A stretch of 11,740 nucleotides of DNA. It comes from Deltaproteobacteria bacterium CG_4_8_14_3_um_filter_43_13. GTDB lineage: Bacteria > Desulfobacterota > UBA8473. The stretch spans positions 1-11,740 of the forward strand of contig PFIF01000014.1 of the NCBI GenBank assembly GCA_002782605.1, read 5' to 3'. The position numbers and the translations under genes are program-made. This document shows positions 4,868 through 11,740 of the stretch, in pieces. How positions within the stretch are numbered: the stretch's first letter is position 1; each line of letters opens with the position of its first letter. The notes beneath the pieces were generated by a model. The model searched no databases, was not told where the DNA came from, and saw only the letters and a program-made list of their open reading frames with translations.

Positions 4868-7315
4868 TCACAAAAACTTCTCTACTCTAAATGACACTCC
4901 ATCTGTTACCATTGTAATTGCACCGTCTGTATCTGTTCGATATGTTCTGCTGTCTAAATCTCTATATCTCTCAAGAACCTGCATCTTTGGGAAACCAAAT
5001 CTGTTTTTATATCCAACACTAAAGACAGCATAAGAGGGATGAACCTTGCCTAGAAACTCCTCTGTATTGGATCTCAAACTTCCGTGATGGGGAACCTTTA
5101 TTACCGTACTTTCCAATCTGCTCCCAAGTTGAACAAGCTTTTTTTCTGCCTCTTCTTCTACATCCCCTGTAAAGAGTAAGCTAACCTCTTTAAAACGCAG
5201 CTTAACAACAACTGAATTATTATTAAAAGATGATTTAATGTTCATACCTTCTCCTTGAAATAACTGGACAGGGGGATTGTATATATCCACCCTGACCCCA
5301 TTAATATACTTAGGGAGAGTTTCAACATTCACCGTTACCTTCTTTATTCCTTCACGGTTCACTATTTCCATAAGCTCAAGATAAGATTCCATATCCGTAC
5401 TTTGTCCATTAGTCCATATTTCCTTGACTTCAAAGTTTTTAGCAATAAAACGAAGCCCATTCAGATGATCGGGGTGAGGATGGCTTAAAAGAAGGTAATC
5501 AACCCTTTCAATTTTCTCTTTCCATAGGAAAGGGGCAAGAATATGCCTGCCTGTATCATAACTATCATTATATCCCCCCCCACCGCCATCTATTATCATC
5601 CTTTTCCCTTTGGGGAATTCAATCAGGGCGGAGTCCCCCTGGCCTACACTAAGAAATGTTACACGAAGATTACGGTTGAAATTCTTGGTATAGTACCAAT
5701 AAGAATAGTCTCCTATAATTATTGCCAGTAAGACTAAAGCAATGTATCGTGCCATCTTCAGTCTGTTTACATTAAAGAGAAAAACAATAAACAGATAAAA
5801 GAGTGTTATCTCCAATAAAGTAGGGGTGGTTACCCAGAAAGAGACACCAGGAAGGTGGGTAAATAACCTTACCATATCGACAGCAAAACCAGCTATAACC
5901 GAGTCTAACCTGAGAAAGATTGGCGCTAAAGATGGTGAAATAAAGATCATTATAGCGATCAGCAGGCATAGTGGGACAATGATAAAACCGACCAGAGGGA
6001 CTATCACTATATTTGGAATAAAACCCAGTAGAGCAACTCTATTAAAATGATAGGCTACTATAGGAGCTGTTCCCATGGTGGCAGTAATGGATACAAGTAC
6101 AAGAGAGCCGGTGTATCTCCCGATCACTTTAGTTACAGAAGGAGTAAATTTAGCAGGAAGACCTTGAACCAAGGAGAGGTAATGTAAAAATTTGGGGGTC
6201 AGGTATAAGATGGCCAAAACCGAGACAAAGGACAATTGAAAGGACACATCAAAGATGGAGGCTGGTGATATAACCGTGATGATAAAGGCTGCCGTGGACA
6301 GGGTGTTATATAAATCTCTCTGTCTATCGATTACTATCGCTATCAGAAAGGTTACGATCATGATTGTGGCACGGAGGGTTGAAACGCCAAGACCGGCTAT
6401 AAATCCATAAAATAACACAGGGAATATAGTGAGGATAGCGGCAACCTTATTGATATCCAGTGCCAATATCAACCTTTCAGAATATCTCAATATTCCCCTT
6501 ATAATAATGGAAGCGACCAATGCGATAAAAGCCATATGCAATCCTGATATGGCAAGGATATGAGCCAGTCCGGTAACAGTAAAGTTGTCCCTTGTCTCCT
6601 CTGGAATCTCTCCTGTTTCACCGAGAAGTAGAGCCTTTATAATAGCCCTGTTGGGTAGTTTAGGTTCCTTATCGATAAAGTTCCTTATCTTTTCTCTGAA
6701 TCCCTCGATTGTCTTCCAGAAGTAGTTACTCTCCCCTTCACCGATCCTTATAATCTCCATACTGCTTTTAAGATAACCAGTAACGAATATGCCTTGAAGA
6801 GCTAGATGTCTTGAATAGTCGAAACCTCCCGGATTGCCAAAGTTTCTCGCTCGGTGTAACTTGCATATAAACCTCACCCTGTCTCCGTATTTCAAATCAC
6901 TCCCACTCCCTCCAATTGTAAGTAAAATCTTCCCGGTAACCTTTGTGTAACACCTCTTAGAGTAAACCCTCTCCGCATTTATATAGAGTCTCGATCTATC
7001 TAAGAGTAATTTAGGGGGTTCATAGAGGCTTCCCTGAACATTGATGCCTTCGTCTTTTAAGAGTTTTGATATGTGGTTATGGGGGATAGAAGGGAAGGTG
7101 TGAAGATTCATCATGAGAGATCCGATAAGAACGAAGACTACCGGAAAAAGAATGATGCCTAAACCTTTCCAGTTAAGCAAGATTGCACCTAAAAAGATAA
7201 GTAGAAGAGCTGCTATAAGTGTTAAGGTGGGTTTGGCAGAAAGATAAAGATAGTTACCAAGCAAAAGCCCTAACAGGTAGGAAATTAATAGGGTGATTAA
7301 CGGTCTATGCATCAT
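4868..7315 (-). CDS. comEC: ComEC/Rec2 family DNA-uptake channel protein
   Basis: Inner-membrane protein that carries single-stranded DNA into the cytoplasm during natural transformation. It has 815 residues, full length for the family. Two hydrophobic segments (about 5-70) lead into a soluble DUF4131/OB-like region (about 80-190). The competence domain with many membrane helices covers about 220-540 (GLAHILAISGLHMAFIA near 249-265). A C-terminal metallo-beta-lactamase domain follows (about 548-815), with SVGQGDS, SHPHPDHLNG (His612, His614, Asp616, His617), TGDVE (716-720) and HHG (743-745), probably the nuclease that degrades the non-transported strand. Two ATGs in tandem (7315, 7312) are possible starts; an in-frame stop lies four codons upstream and no Shine-Dalgarno is seen. 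A G8 run on the coding strand (5574-5581) encodes part of the DGGGGG loop. No other competence gene is nearby. Confidence 0.95.
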   Translation of the reverse strand: MMHRPLITLLISYLLGLLLGNYLYLSAKPTLTLIAALLLIFLGAILLNWKGLGIILFPVVFVLIGSLMMNLHTFPSIPHNHISKLLKDEGINVQGSLYEPPKLLLDRSRLYINAERVYSKRCYTKVTGKILLTIGGSGSDLKYGDRVRFICKLHRARNFGNPGGFDYSRHLALQGIFVTGYLKSSMEIIRIGEGESNYFWKTIEGFREKIRNFIDKEPKLPNRAIIKALLLGETGEIPEETRDNFTVTGLAHILAISGLHMAFIALVASIIIRGILRYSERLILALDINKVAAILTIFPVLFYGFIAGLGVSTLRATIMIVTFLIAIVIDRQRDLYNTLSTAAFIITVISPASIFDVSFQLSFVSVLAILYLTPKFLHYLSLVQGLPAKFTPSVTKVIGRYTGSLVLVSITATMGTAPIVAYHFNRVALLGFIPNIVIVPLVGFIIVPLCLLIAIMIFISPSLAPIFLRLDSVIAGFAVDMVRLFTHLPGVSFWVTTPTLLEITLFYLFIVFLFNVNRLKMARYIALVLLAIIIGDYSYWYYTKNFNRNLRVTFLSVGQGDSALIEFPKGKRMIIDGGGGGYNDSYDTGRHILAPFLWKEKIERVDYLLLSHPHPDHLNGLRFIAKNFEVKEIWTNGQSTDMESYLELMEIVNREGIKKVTVNVETLPKYINGVRVDIYNPPVQLFQGEGMNIKSSFNNNSVVVKLRFKEVSLLFTGDVEEEAEKKLVQLGSRLESTVIKVPHHGSLRSNTEEFLGKVHPSYAVFSVGYKNRFGFPKMQVLERYRDLDSRTYRTDTDGAITMVTDGVSFRVEKFL

Positions 7316-7326
7316 AGGTTTTAATC

Positions 7327-7355
7327 AACATAACTACTCAGGCACAAAGTGGCAA
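7327..7355 (-). promoter_or_regulatory. Predicted comEC promoter, partly inside repeat copy C
   Basis: Minus strand: TTGCCA (complement of 7350-7355), a 17-bp spacer, then TATGTT (complement of 7327-7332). The -35 and spacer lie within the repeat and the -10 straddles its edge. The predicted start near 7320 leaves only about 5-8 nt before the tandem ATGs, which agrees with the lack of a Shine-Dalgarno site. This would be a nearly leaderless message. Confidence 0.45.
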
Positions 7356-7457
7356 AGGCACATAGACACAAAGCAAAGCGGAGCAGGATCGTTTCATTGT
7401 TTTTTTCCTACTTTGTGCCTTTGGCGCTCTGTGCCTCTGTGCCTACCTGAATAGTTA
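7331..7457. repeat. Intergenic hairpin repeat, copy C (complete)
   Basis: A 127-bp imperfect palindrome bounded by TAACTACTCAGG (7331-7342) and CCTGAATAGTTA (7446-7457), which differ from perfect inversion by one base. The arms are built of GGCACAAAG and GGCACAGAG-like units and can pair imperfectly. The centre holds GTTTCATTGTTTTTTTCC. It is the full-length partner of copy A in the opposite orientation. It lies between the divergent comEC and acyl-CoA dehydrogenase genes, its left end 16 bp from the comEC ATG. No coding capacity is seen. Confidence 0.9.
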
Positions 7458-7644
7458 CTAATCAACTTATAATAGATATGGAAGCAGGTGTCAACAAAAT
7501 GCTCTCACTCTAGTTCCTGAAGGTTTTTAACCTTGTCATCAAAGTTCTATTATGTTACAAGAGAAATAAAAACAATCCATCATGCTGTTTTCTTAAGATA
7601 GACGCGAGGCAATTATATTTTATCTTCGATTCAATGGAGGGATT
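7458..7644 (+). promoter_or_regulatory. Upstream region of the acyl-CoA dehydrogenase gene
   Basis: This AT-rich stretch must hold the dehydrogenase promoter. The best match is TTGTCA (7533-7538), a 17-bp spacer and TACAAG (7556-7561), which is weak. A short perfect inverted repeat, AAGGTT-TTT-AACCTT, at 7520-7534 overlaps the possible -35 and could be a regulator site or a hairpin. GGAGGG (7636-7641) is a good ribosome-binding site. Confidence 0.35.
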
Positions 7645-8790
7645 ATGATTCGTTTTAGTGATGAGCAGATAATGGTTCGGGACATGGTGTCCAGGTTAGC
7701 AAGGGAGAAAATACAACCAATTGCCATTGAAGCAGAAAAGAAGCATAGTTTCAATCCAGAACTCCTGAAGATTCTACACGAAAATGGTCTCTTAAGCCTT
7801 TTGCTCCCTGTGGAGTTGGGTGGAGCTAATGCTGATTTAACCACATGTTGCCTGACCGTCGAAGAAATATCCAGAGTAGATGGATCGGTAGGTATAAGCT
7901 ATGCAACCCATACTACCGGGGTTTTTTTTATAGTTGATTGGGCATCCCAGGAGCAGAAAGAGAGGTATTATCAAAAGATTGCCCGGGAGGGGGCATATTT
8001 TGGCGTAGCCCTTACGGAACCCAATGCAGGTTCTGATGCTGTTTCGATTAAGACCAGGGCAGAACGATCAGATCAAAATTACATAATAAACGGAAGCAAG
8101 ATATTCATTACCAATGCTGGGGTTGCCCATGTCTTTTTGGTCTTTGCCCTTACAAAACCAGGAATGCGGGATAAGGGTATAAGTGCGTTTATCGTTGACA
8201 GGGACACCCCAGGTGTTAAATTCGGCAAAGAAGAAGAAAAGATGGCTGTCGTGGGTTCTTCCACCAGAGAGCTCATATTTGATAATGCTGAAGTTCCGGC
8301 ACAAAACCTCCTGAGCGATGAAGGTACCGGCTTCAAGATTGTTATGGCTGAGTTTATGAAGAGTCGATTGCTTGTTGCATCTATGGCACTGGGTATTGCT
8401 AGAGGAGGGCTCGATGAAGCGGTGAGATATGCTAAAGAAAGGACACAGTTTGGGAAAACCATCTCTGAGTTTCAAGGGATTCAGTTTATGATTGCCGATA
8501 TGGCAATGAATGTTGAAGTTGCAAAAAGAATGATCTATACAACAAGTGAATATATAGGTCGTGGAAAAGCAGGCAAGGAATTGGCCTCTTTTGCTGCCAT
8601 GTCAAAGTGTTTCGCCTCTGACGTAGCAATGAAGGTTACCACAGATGCCGTACAGATCCTGGGTGGATACGGAATAATGAAGGAGTATCCGGTGGAGAGG
8701 ATGATGAGAGACGCCAAAGTGACTCAGATAATCGAGGGAACAAACCAGATTCAACGTATTATAATTGCAAGAGATGTATTAAAGTCGTAA
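7645..8790 (+). CDS. Acyl-CoA dehydrogenase (short-chain type, FAD-dependent)
   Basis: Flavoprotein that introduces a trans-2,3 double bond into an acyl-CoA and passes electrons to electron-transfer flavoprotein. It has 381 residues, typical of the butyryl-CoA dehydrogenase group. The N-terminal helical domain covers about 1-115. The middle beta domain has the family signatures ALTEPNAGSD (near 132) and IINGSKIFITNAG (near 150). The C-terminal helical domain runs from about 225 and includes RTQFGK. QIIEGTNQIQRIIIARDVL places Glu364 where short-chain members have the catalytic base. Homologues include butyryl-, isovaleryl- and glutaryl-CoA dehydrogenases, and the sequence alone does not fix the substrate. 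No etfAB, thiolase or CoA-transferase gene adjoins it, so the pathway is unresolved. The start is supported by GGAGG 4 nt upstream. Confidence 0.94.
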   Translation: MIRFSDEQIMVRDMVSRLAREKIQPIAIEAEKKHSFNPELLKILHENGLLSLLLPVELGGANADLTTCCLTVEEISRVDGSVGISYATHTTGVFFIVDWASQEQKERYYQKIAREGAYFGVALTEPNAGSDAVSIKTRAERSDQNYIINGSKIFITNAGVAHVFLVFALTKPGMRDKGISAFIVDRDTPGVKFGKEEEKMAVVGSSTRELIFDNAEVPAQNLLSDEGTGFKIVMAEFMKSRLLVASMALGIARGGLDEAVRYAKERTQFGKTISEFQGIQFMIADMAMNVEVAKRMIYTTSEYIGRGKAGKELASFAAMSKCFASDVAMKVTTDAVQILGGYGIMKEYPVERMMRDAKVTQIIEGTNQIQRIIIARDVLKS

Positions 8791-8837
8791 GAGCAATTTC
8801 ACCCCTCTCTGTCCGAAGGGCAAAGATATCTATTGCA

Positions 8838-8867
8838 AATTACCAAACCTCATGGTAAAATTTTTTT
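8838..8867 (+). terminator. Weak possible intrinsic terminator after the dehydrogenase gene
   Basis: A 5-bp stem TTACC/GGTAA (8840-8844 and 8854-8858) around a 9-nt loop is followed after two A by T7 (8861-8867). The T run is convincing but the stem is short, so termination may be inefficient. It lies about 50 bp after the stop codon. Confidence 0.35.
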
Positions 8868-8969
8868 GATTATGTTTCCCTGTGCTATCTGATGTGTGAC
8901 AGGATGATTTATAGAAGAAAGAGTGAATAGACTTCTAAACCTGAGATAAAAAAAGAAAGGTATCTCTTA

Positions 8970-11222
8970 ATGTTAGACTTAACTGAGTATAGAGATCATC
9001 TCTCTGATCGAACATTTCAGATTTTGACTTTAGCCGTTGAGGAGTCAAGGAAAAGGAAGCATTACTATTTAGGTAGTGAGCATATATTTTTAGCCTTTAT
9101 TAAGGTGGAAGACACCTTTTTCCGCGATATCATGTCTGAATTAAACATTGATCCCCAAAATGTAACCCATTTTCTTAATGAACACTTAAGCGTTTCTAAA
9201 CAGTATCTAGGTGTTGGGTTAAAGGTTCTCCCTGCTACAAAGGCCGTTTTGAAGCTTGCATGGGAAGAGGCTAATCGCTTTGGAAGAGATATGATAGAAC
9301 CTGTAGATATATTTGCAGCCCTTTTACAAGAAGACCAGGGGATTCCAGTCAAAATATTTAAGAGTTTCGGAATAGAGCCTGATATTATTTTGCAGTTAAT
9401 TGTCATTAAAGTAGGGAACCTTGAAAAGAAGGGGGAAGAATTCAAAAGGAAATTTGAGCTCCCTCCCCATCTTAAATATTTTGGGGTAAACCTGAATAAA
9501 TTAGCACGGTTAGGAAAGCTGCCGTTTATCATTGGGAGAGATAATGAAATCAATCAGATGATAGAAATCCTTTGCCATCGAGAGAGGGCAAACTCAGTTA
9601 TGATCATTGGAGAGCCAGGCGTAGGCAAGACAGCAATTGTAGAAGGACTGGCAATGAAGCTGGAATTCGAACCAGAATCTGTAGCATTACGTTTAAGAAA
9701 CCATCAAATAGTAAATTTACAGATGAATTCACTGGTGGCCGGGACAATCTTTAGAGGTATGTTTGAAGATAGAATGGACAAGGTTATCAGAGAGCTTAAA
9801 GACCGGAAGAATCTGATACTATTTGTTGATGAAGCCCATAGTTTAATTGGGGCTGGCTCGGCAATGGGGGTACCCGCTGATGCTGCGAATATATTCAAGG
9901 CAAGCCTGGCCAGGGGTGAAATTCAGATTATAGGAGCAACGACCGCTGCGGAATATAAGACCCATATCCAGGAAGATGAAGCTTTAGCCCGACGTTTTCG
10001 TGTTGTTCATGTTACAGAACCCTCTCTAGAAGAAACAGGACTGATTCTAAATGGAATCCGTCCAAGGGTAGAGAGAAATTACGGGGTTCAAATTACTGAT
10101 GAAGCTGTTAAAACTTCTCTGGTAATGTCCCAGAGGTATATGCGATCTGTTAGAATGCCAGATAAGCCTATCTCATGGATCAACACTGCATCAGTAAAAG
10201 CAGAGATTGGAGAGAGAAAGAAAGTTTTACCGGAGGATATTATTGATGTGATTTCTCAAGAAGCCGGAATTCCTAGAGACATGGTGTCAAGGGACACTAT
10301 AGAGAGATTTAAAGATATACAGACTGCTTTGTCTAAAAGGGTTGTGGGCCAAGAGGAGGCCGTTTCATCAGTAGCCCGGCATCTAAGGTTGAACAAAGGG
10401 CCTTTAAAAGAGAACTTTGACAGGCCGGATGGAGTCCTTCTCTTCCTTGGTCCCACGGGTGTTGGTAAAACTGAATTAGCAAAGGCATTGTCTGAATTTC
10501 TCTTTGAAGATGATAAGAAGATGGTTCGTCTCGATATGTCAGAATACAGGGACTCTACAGCCGCGGTTGACAAACTTATAGGGATGCCCCGTGGAATCGT
10601 AGGTTCAGAGAGAGGAGGGATTTTATCCAATCAGATCAGGGATAATCCTTATACCGTGGTTCTGCTGGATGAGATAGAAAAAGCAAATCACTATGTCATT
10701 AATCTCTTCCTCCAGGTCTTTGATGAAGGATGGCTAACAGATGGAAGGGGCAAAAGGGTATATTTCAGTGATGCGGTGATCATAATGACTTCAAACCTTG
10801 GCTCAGACGAGTTCAAACGTTTTGCCAAACCGATGGGTTTTCTCGACGAGGGGCACAAGCATGATTCTATAAAAAAAGCGATATTGAAAGAGGTAGAGAA
10901 TACCTTCTCCCCTGAATTTATTAACCGTATCGATGATATCGTTGTATTCTCTCCCCTTGCTAAAGAAGATGTAAAGAAGATAGCAACAATGTATATAAAG
11001 AAGATAGGAGCGTCTTTAGAAGCTCAAAATAAGGGGATAAGAGTAACCGATGAGGCTTTAGATTGTCTGGTAGAGGATGGTTACAGCCTAAAATACGGTG
11101 CCCGTTTTCTAAAGAGAACCATCGATGAAAAGATTAAGCTACCTATTACCCTTCATTGGAAAGAGGGATCACATTTCACGGTAGATGTCGAGAATGGGGA
11201 TATATTGATCAGTTGGAATTAA
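8970..11222 (+). CDS. Divergent ClpC/ClpA-type AAA+ unfoldase
   Basis: Hsp100 ATPase expected to unfold proteins, probably for ClpP, 750 residues. A double-repeat Clp N domain (about 5-145) resembles ClpC. D1 has Walker A GEPGVGKT (214-221), aromatic pore loop FRG (261-263) and Walker B LFVDEAH (284-290). D2 has Walker A GPTGVGKT (494-501), Walker B VVLLDEIEKA (563-572) and Arg653 in FINRID. MGF (622-624) sits where ClpP-binding members have IGF/IGL/VGF, so a ClpP partner is likely. Two oddities stand out. The coiled-coil M domain expected between about 400 and 420 is absent, with PDKPISWINTASVKAE replacing the usual PDKAIDLLDEA. The D2 pore loop reads GIVG (542-545) instead of GYVG, lacking the substrate-gripping Tyr. 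GAAAGG lies 9 nt before the ATG. It is likely co-transcribed with the DUF1844 gene. Confidence 0.9.
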   Translation: MLDLTEYRDHLSDRTFQILTLAVEESRKRKHYYLGSEHIFLAFIKVEDTFFRDIMSELNIDPQNVTHFLNEHLSVSKQYLGVGLKVLPATKAVLKLAWEEANRFGRDMIEPVDIFAALLQEDQGIPVKIFKSFGIEPDIILQLIVIKVGNLEKKGEEFKRKFELPPHLKYFGVNLNKLARLGKLPFIIGRDNEINQMIEILCHRERANSVMIIGEPGVGKTAIVEGLAMKLEFEPESVALRLRNHQIVNLQMNSLVAGTIFRGMFEDRMDKVIRELKDRKNLILFVDEAHSLIGAGSAMGVPADAANIFKASLARGEIQIIGATTAAEYKTHIQEDEALARRFRVVHVTEPSLEETGLILNGIRPRVERNYGVQITDEAVKTSLVMSQRYMRSVRMPDKPISWINTASVKAEIGERKKVLPEDIIDVISQEAGIPRDMVSRDTIERFKDIQTALSKRVVGQEEAVSSVARHLRLNKGPLKENFDRPDGVLLFLGPTGVGKTELAKALSEFLFEDDKKMVRLDMSEYRDSTAAVDKLIGMPRGIVGSERGGILSNQIRDNPYTVVLLDEIEKANHYVINLFLQVFDEGWLTDGRGKRVYFSDAVIIMTSNLGSDEFKRFAKPMGFLDEGHKHDSIKKAILKEVENTFSPEFINRIDDIVVFSPLAKEDVKKIATMYIKKIGASLEAQNKGIRVTDEALDCLVEDGYSLKYGARFLKRTIDEKIKLPITLHWKEGSHFTVDVENGDILISWN

Positions 11223-11235
11223 AAGGGGGGTTATC

Positions 11236-11664
11236 ATGAGCAAAGAACCCGAAGGTGAAGGATTTAAGATCACTGACAGAAGGCATTTTGCTGCGAAAGA
11301 ACCTGAAGAAAAGGACAAAAAGGTCGTGGCAGAAGGGAATGAAGATGGAATAAAAGAAGAGAATAAGAAGAAAAGAGAGGGTAAGAAGGAAGAAAAGCAA
11401 GAGCAAATCCCATTGCCGGAGATGAACTTTTCTACCTTTATCTTTTCTCTCAATTCGTCTGCTCTATTTCATTTTGGCGAGATACCGGATCCTGCAACCA
11501 ATAAAAGAGAGAAAAATTTACCCATAGCAAAGCAAACCATAGATATTATTGGGATGTTAAAAGAGAAGACAAAAGGTAATCTGACAAATGATGAAGGGAT
11601 GTTAATAGACCACATCCTTTATGATTTAAGGATGAGATACGTCGAAGAGATGAAGAAAAAATGA
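11236..11664 (+). CDS. DUF1844 family protein
   Basis: A 142-residue protein of unknown function, cytoplasmic as far as can be seen. Residues 1-60 are charged and low-complexity (runs of Lys and Glu), with a FKITDRRHF motif near the N-terminus that I recall from relatives. The DUF1844 domain covers about 62-140: MNFSTFIFSLNSSALFHFGEIPDP, then IAKQTIDIIGMLKEKTKGNLTNDE and LIDHILYDLRMRYVEEM. It starts 13 bp after the clp-like stop with AGGGGGG 5 nt before the ATG, so the two are probably one operon. A role as partner or substrate of the ATPase is conceivable but has no direct support in the sequence. Confidence 0.88.
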   Translation: MSKEPEGEGFKITDRRHFAAKEPEEKDKKVVAEGNEDGIKEENKKKREGKKEEKQEQIPLPEMNFSTFIFSLNSSALFHFGEIPDPATNKREKNLPIAKQTIDIIGMLKEKTKGNLTNDEGMLIDHILYDLRMRYVEEMKKK

Positions 11665-11665
11665 G

Positions 11666-11732
11666 ATACCCGTTCGCAGTTTACGGTTTGCAGTTAACAG
11701 TTGGCAAAAACTTAAATCTGAGATGTAATTAG
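11666..11732. repeat. Decayed relative of the hairpin repeat, copy D
   Basis: GTTCGCAGTTTACGGTT (11672-11688) differs at 2 of 17 bases from the arm of copy B at 1478-1494, and the stretch ends in TCTGAGATGTAATTA, a degenerate form of the CCTGAGTAGTTA terminus. The left terminus is not recognisable. It directly follows the DUF1844 stop codon and may form part of that operon's 3' untranslated region. Confidence 0.5.
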
Positions 11733-11740
11733 TTCATCCT

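Noticed and set aside
4828..4896. 22-codon open frame starting MSLIYLLTSS
   Set aside because: No ribosome-binding site, no recognisable sequence, and it runs into the 3' end of comEC on the other strand.
8068..8475. Minus-strand open frames of 127 and 135 codons inside the acyl-CoA dehydrogenase gene
   Set aside because: They are antisense to a clearly conserved gene and show no family motif or ribosome-binding site.
8819..8837. Second sigma54 promoter upstream of the clp-like gene (GGGCA then TTGCA)
   Set aside because: The GG-to-GC spacing is 16 rather than 12 nt and the TGGCAC half is poor.
8936..8950. Another repeat terminus (AACCTGAGATAA)
   Set aside because: Only about eight bases match and no inverted partner lies nearby.

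Overview
The window is AT-rich bacterial chromosome (about 40% G+C by eye) with ordinary Shine-Dalgarno sites, ATG starts and sigma70-like promoters. A PAS histidine kinase paired with an NtrC-family sigma54 activator, a ClpC-like ATPase followed by a DUF1844 gene, a short-chain-type acyl-CoA dehydrogenase and a Cys-rich HisRS together suggest a Gram-negative, probably anaerobic lineage near Desulfobacterota, Nitrospirota or a related candidate phylum. That placement is inference. No phage, plasmid, CRISPR, tRNA or rRNA gene is seen.

Layout. hisS lies on the minus strand (130-1392) between two copies of a hairpin-forming intergenic repeat (1-85 and 1467-1555). Its promoter lies beyond the second copy, so that repeat would be transcribed in the hisS leader. 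Divergent from hisS is a two-gene operon (1743-4212) encoding a cytosolic PAS histidine kinase and an NtrC-type response regulator with all the marks of a sigma54 activator. Its promoter carries an 18-bp perfect palindrome over the predicted start site. A 655-bp gap (4213-4867) follows, between the convergent regulator and comEC genes. Then come comEC on the minus strand (4868-7315), another copy of the repeat (7331-7457), an acyl-CoA dehydrogenase (7645-8790), and a clpC-like gene (8970-11222) with a DUF1844 gene 13 bp behind it (11236-11664). A decayed repeat closes the window.

The most interesting region is the 4213-4867 gap. It holds no credible protein gene, but it does hold a consensus-perfect -24/-12 promoter (TGGCACG-N4-TTGCT, 4462-4477) just downstream of the sigma54 activator gene. 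About 100 and 140 bp upstream of its predicted start are repeated TTGTCYC motifs and a 12-bp palindrome, where enhancers for such activators usually sit. Downstream the sequence can fold: a 10-bp GC-rich closing stem around a roughly 120-nt domain, ending in a short T run, then three consecutive hairpins, two of which have complementary loops. My main hypothesis is a self-contained regulatory module: PAS kinase, sigma54 activator and an activator-dependent small noncoding RNA.

A second theme is the repeat family. Copies share the 12-bp inverted termini TAACTACTCAGG/CCTGAGTAGTTA but carry two different palindromic cores. Each sits tightly against a gene, and at least two appear to have become part of gene expression signals (the hisS leader and the comEC promoter).
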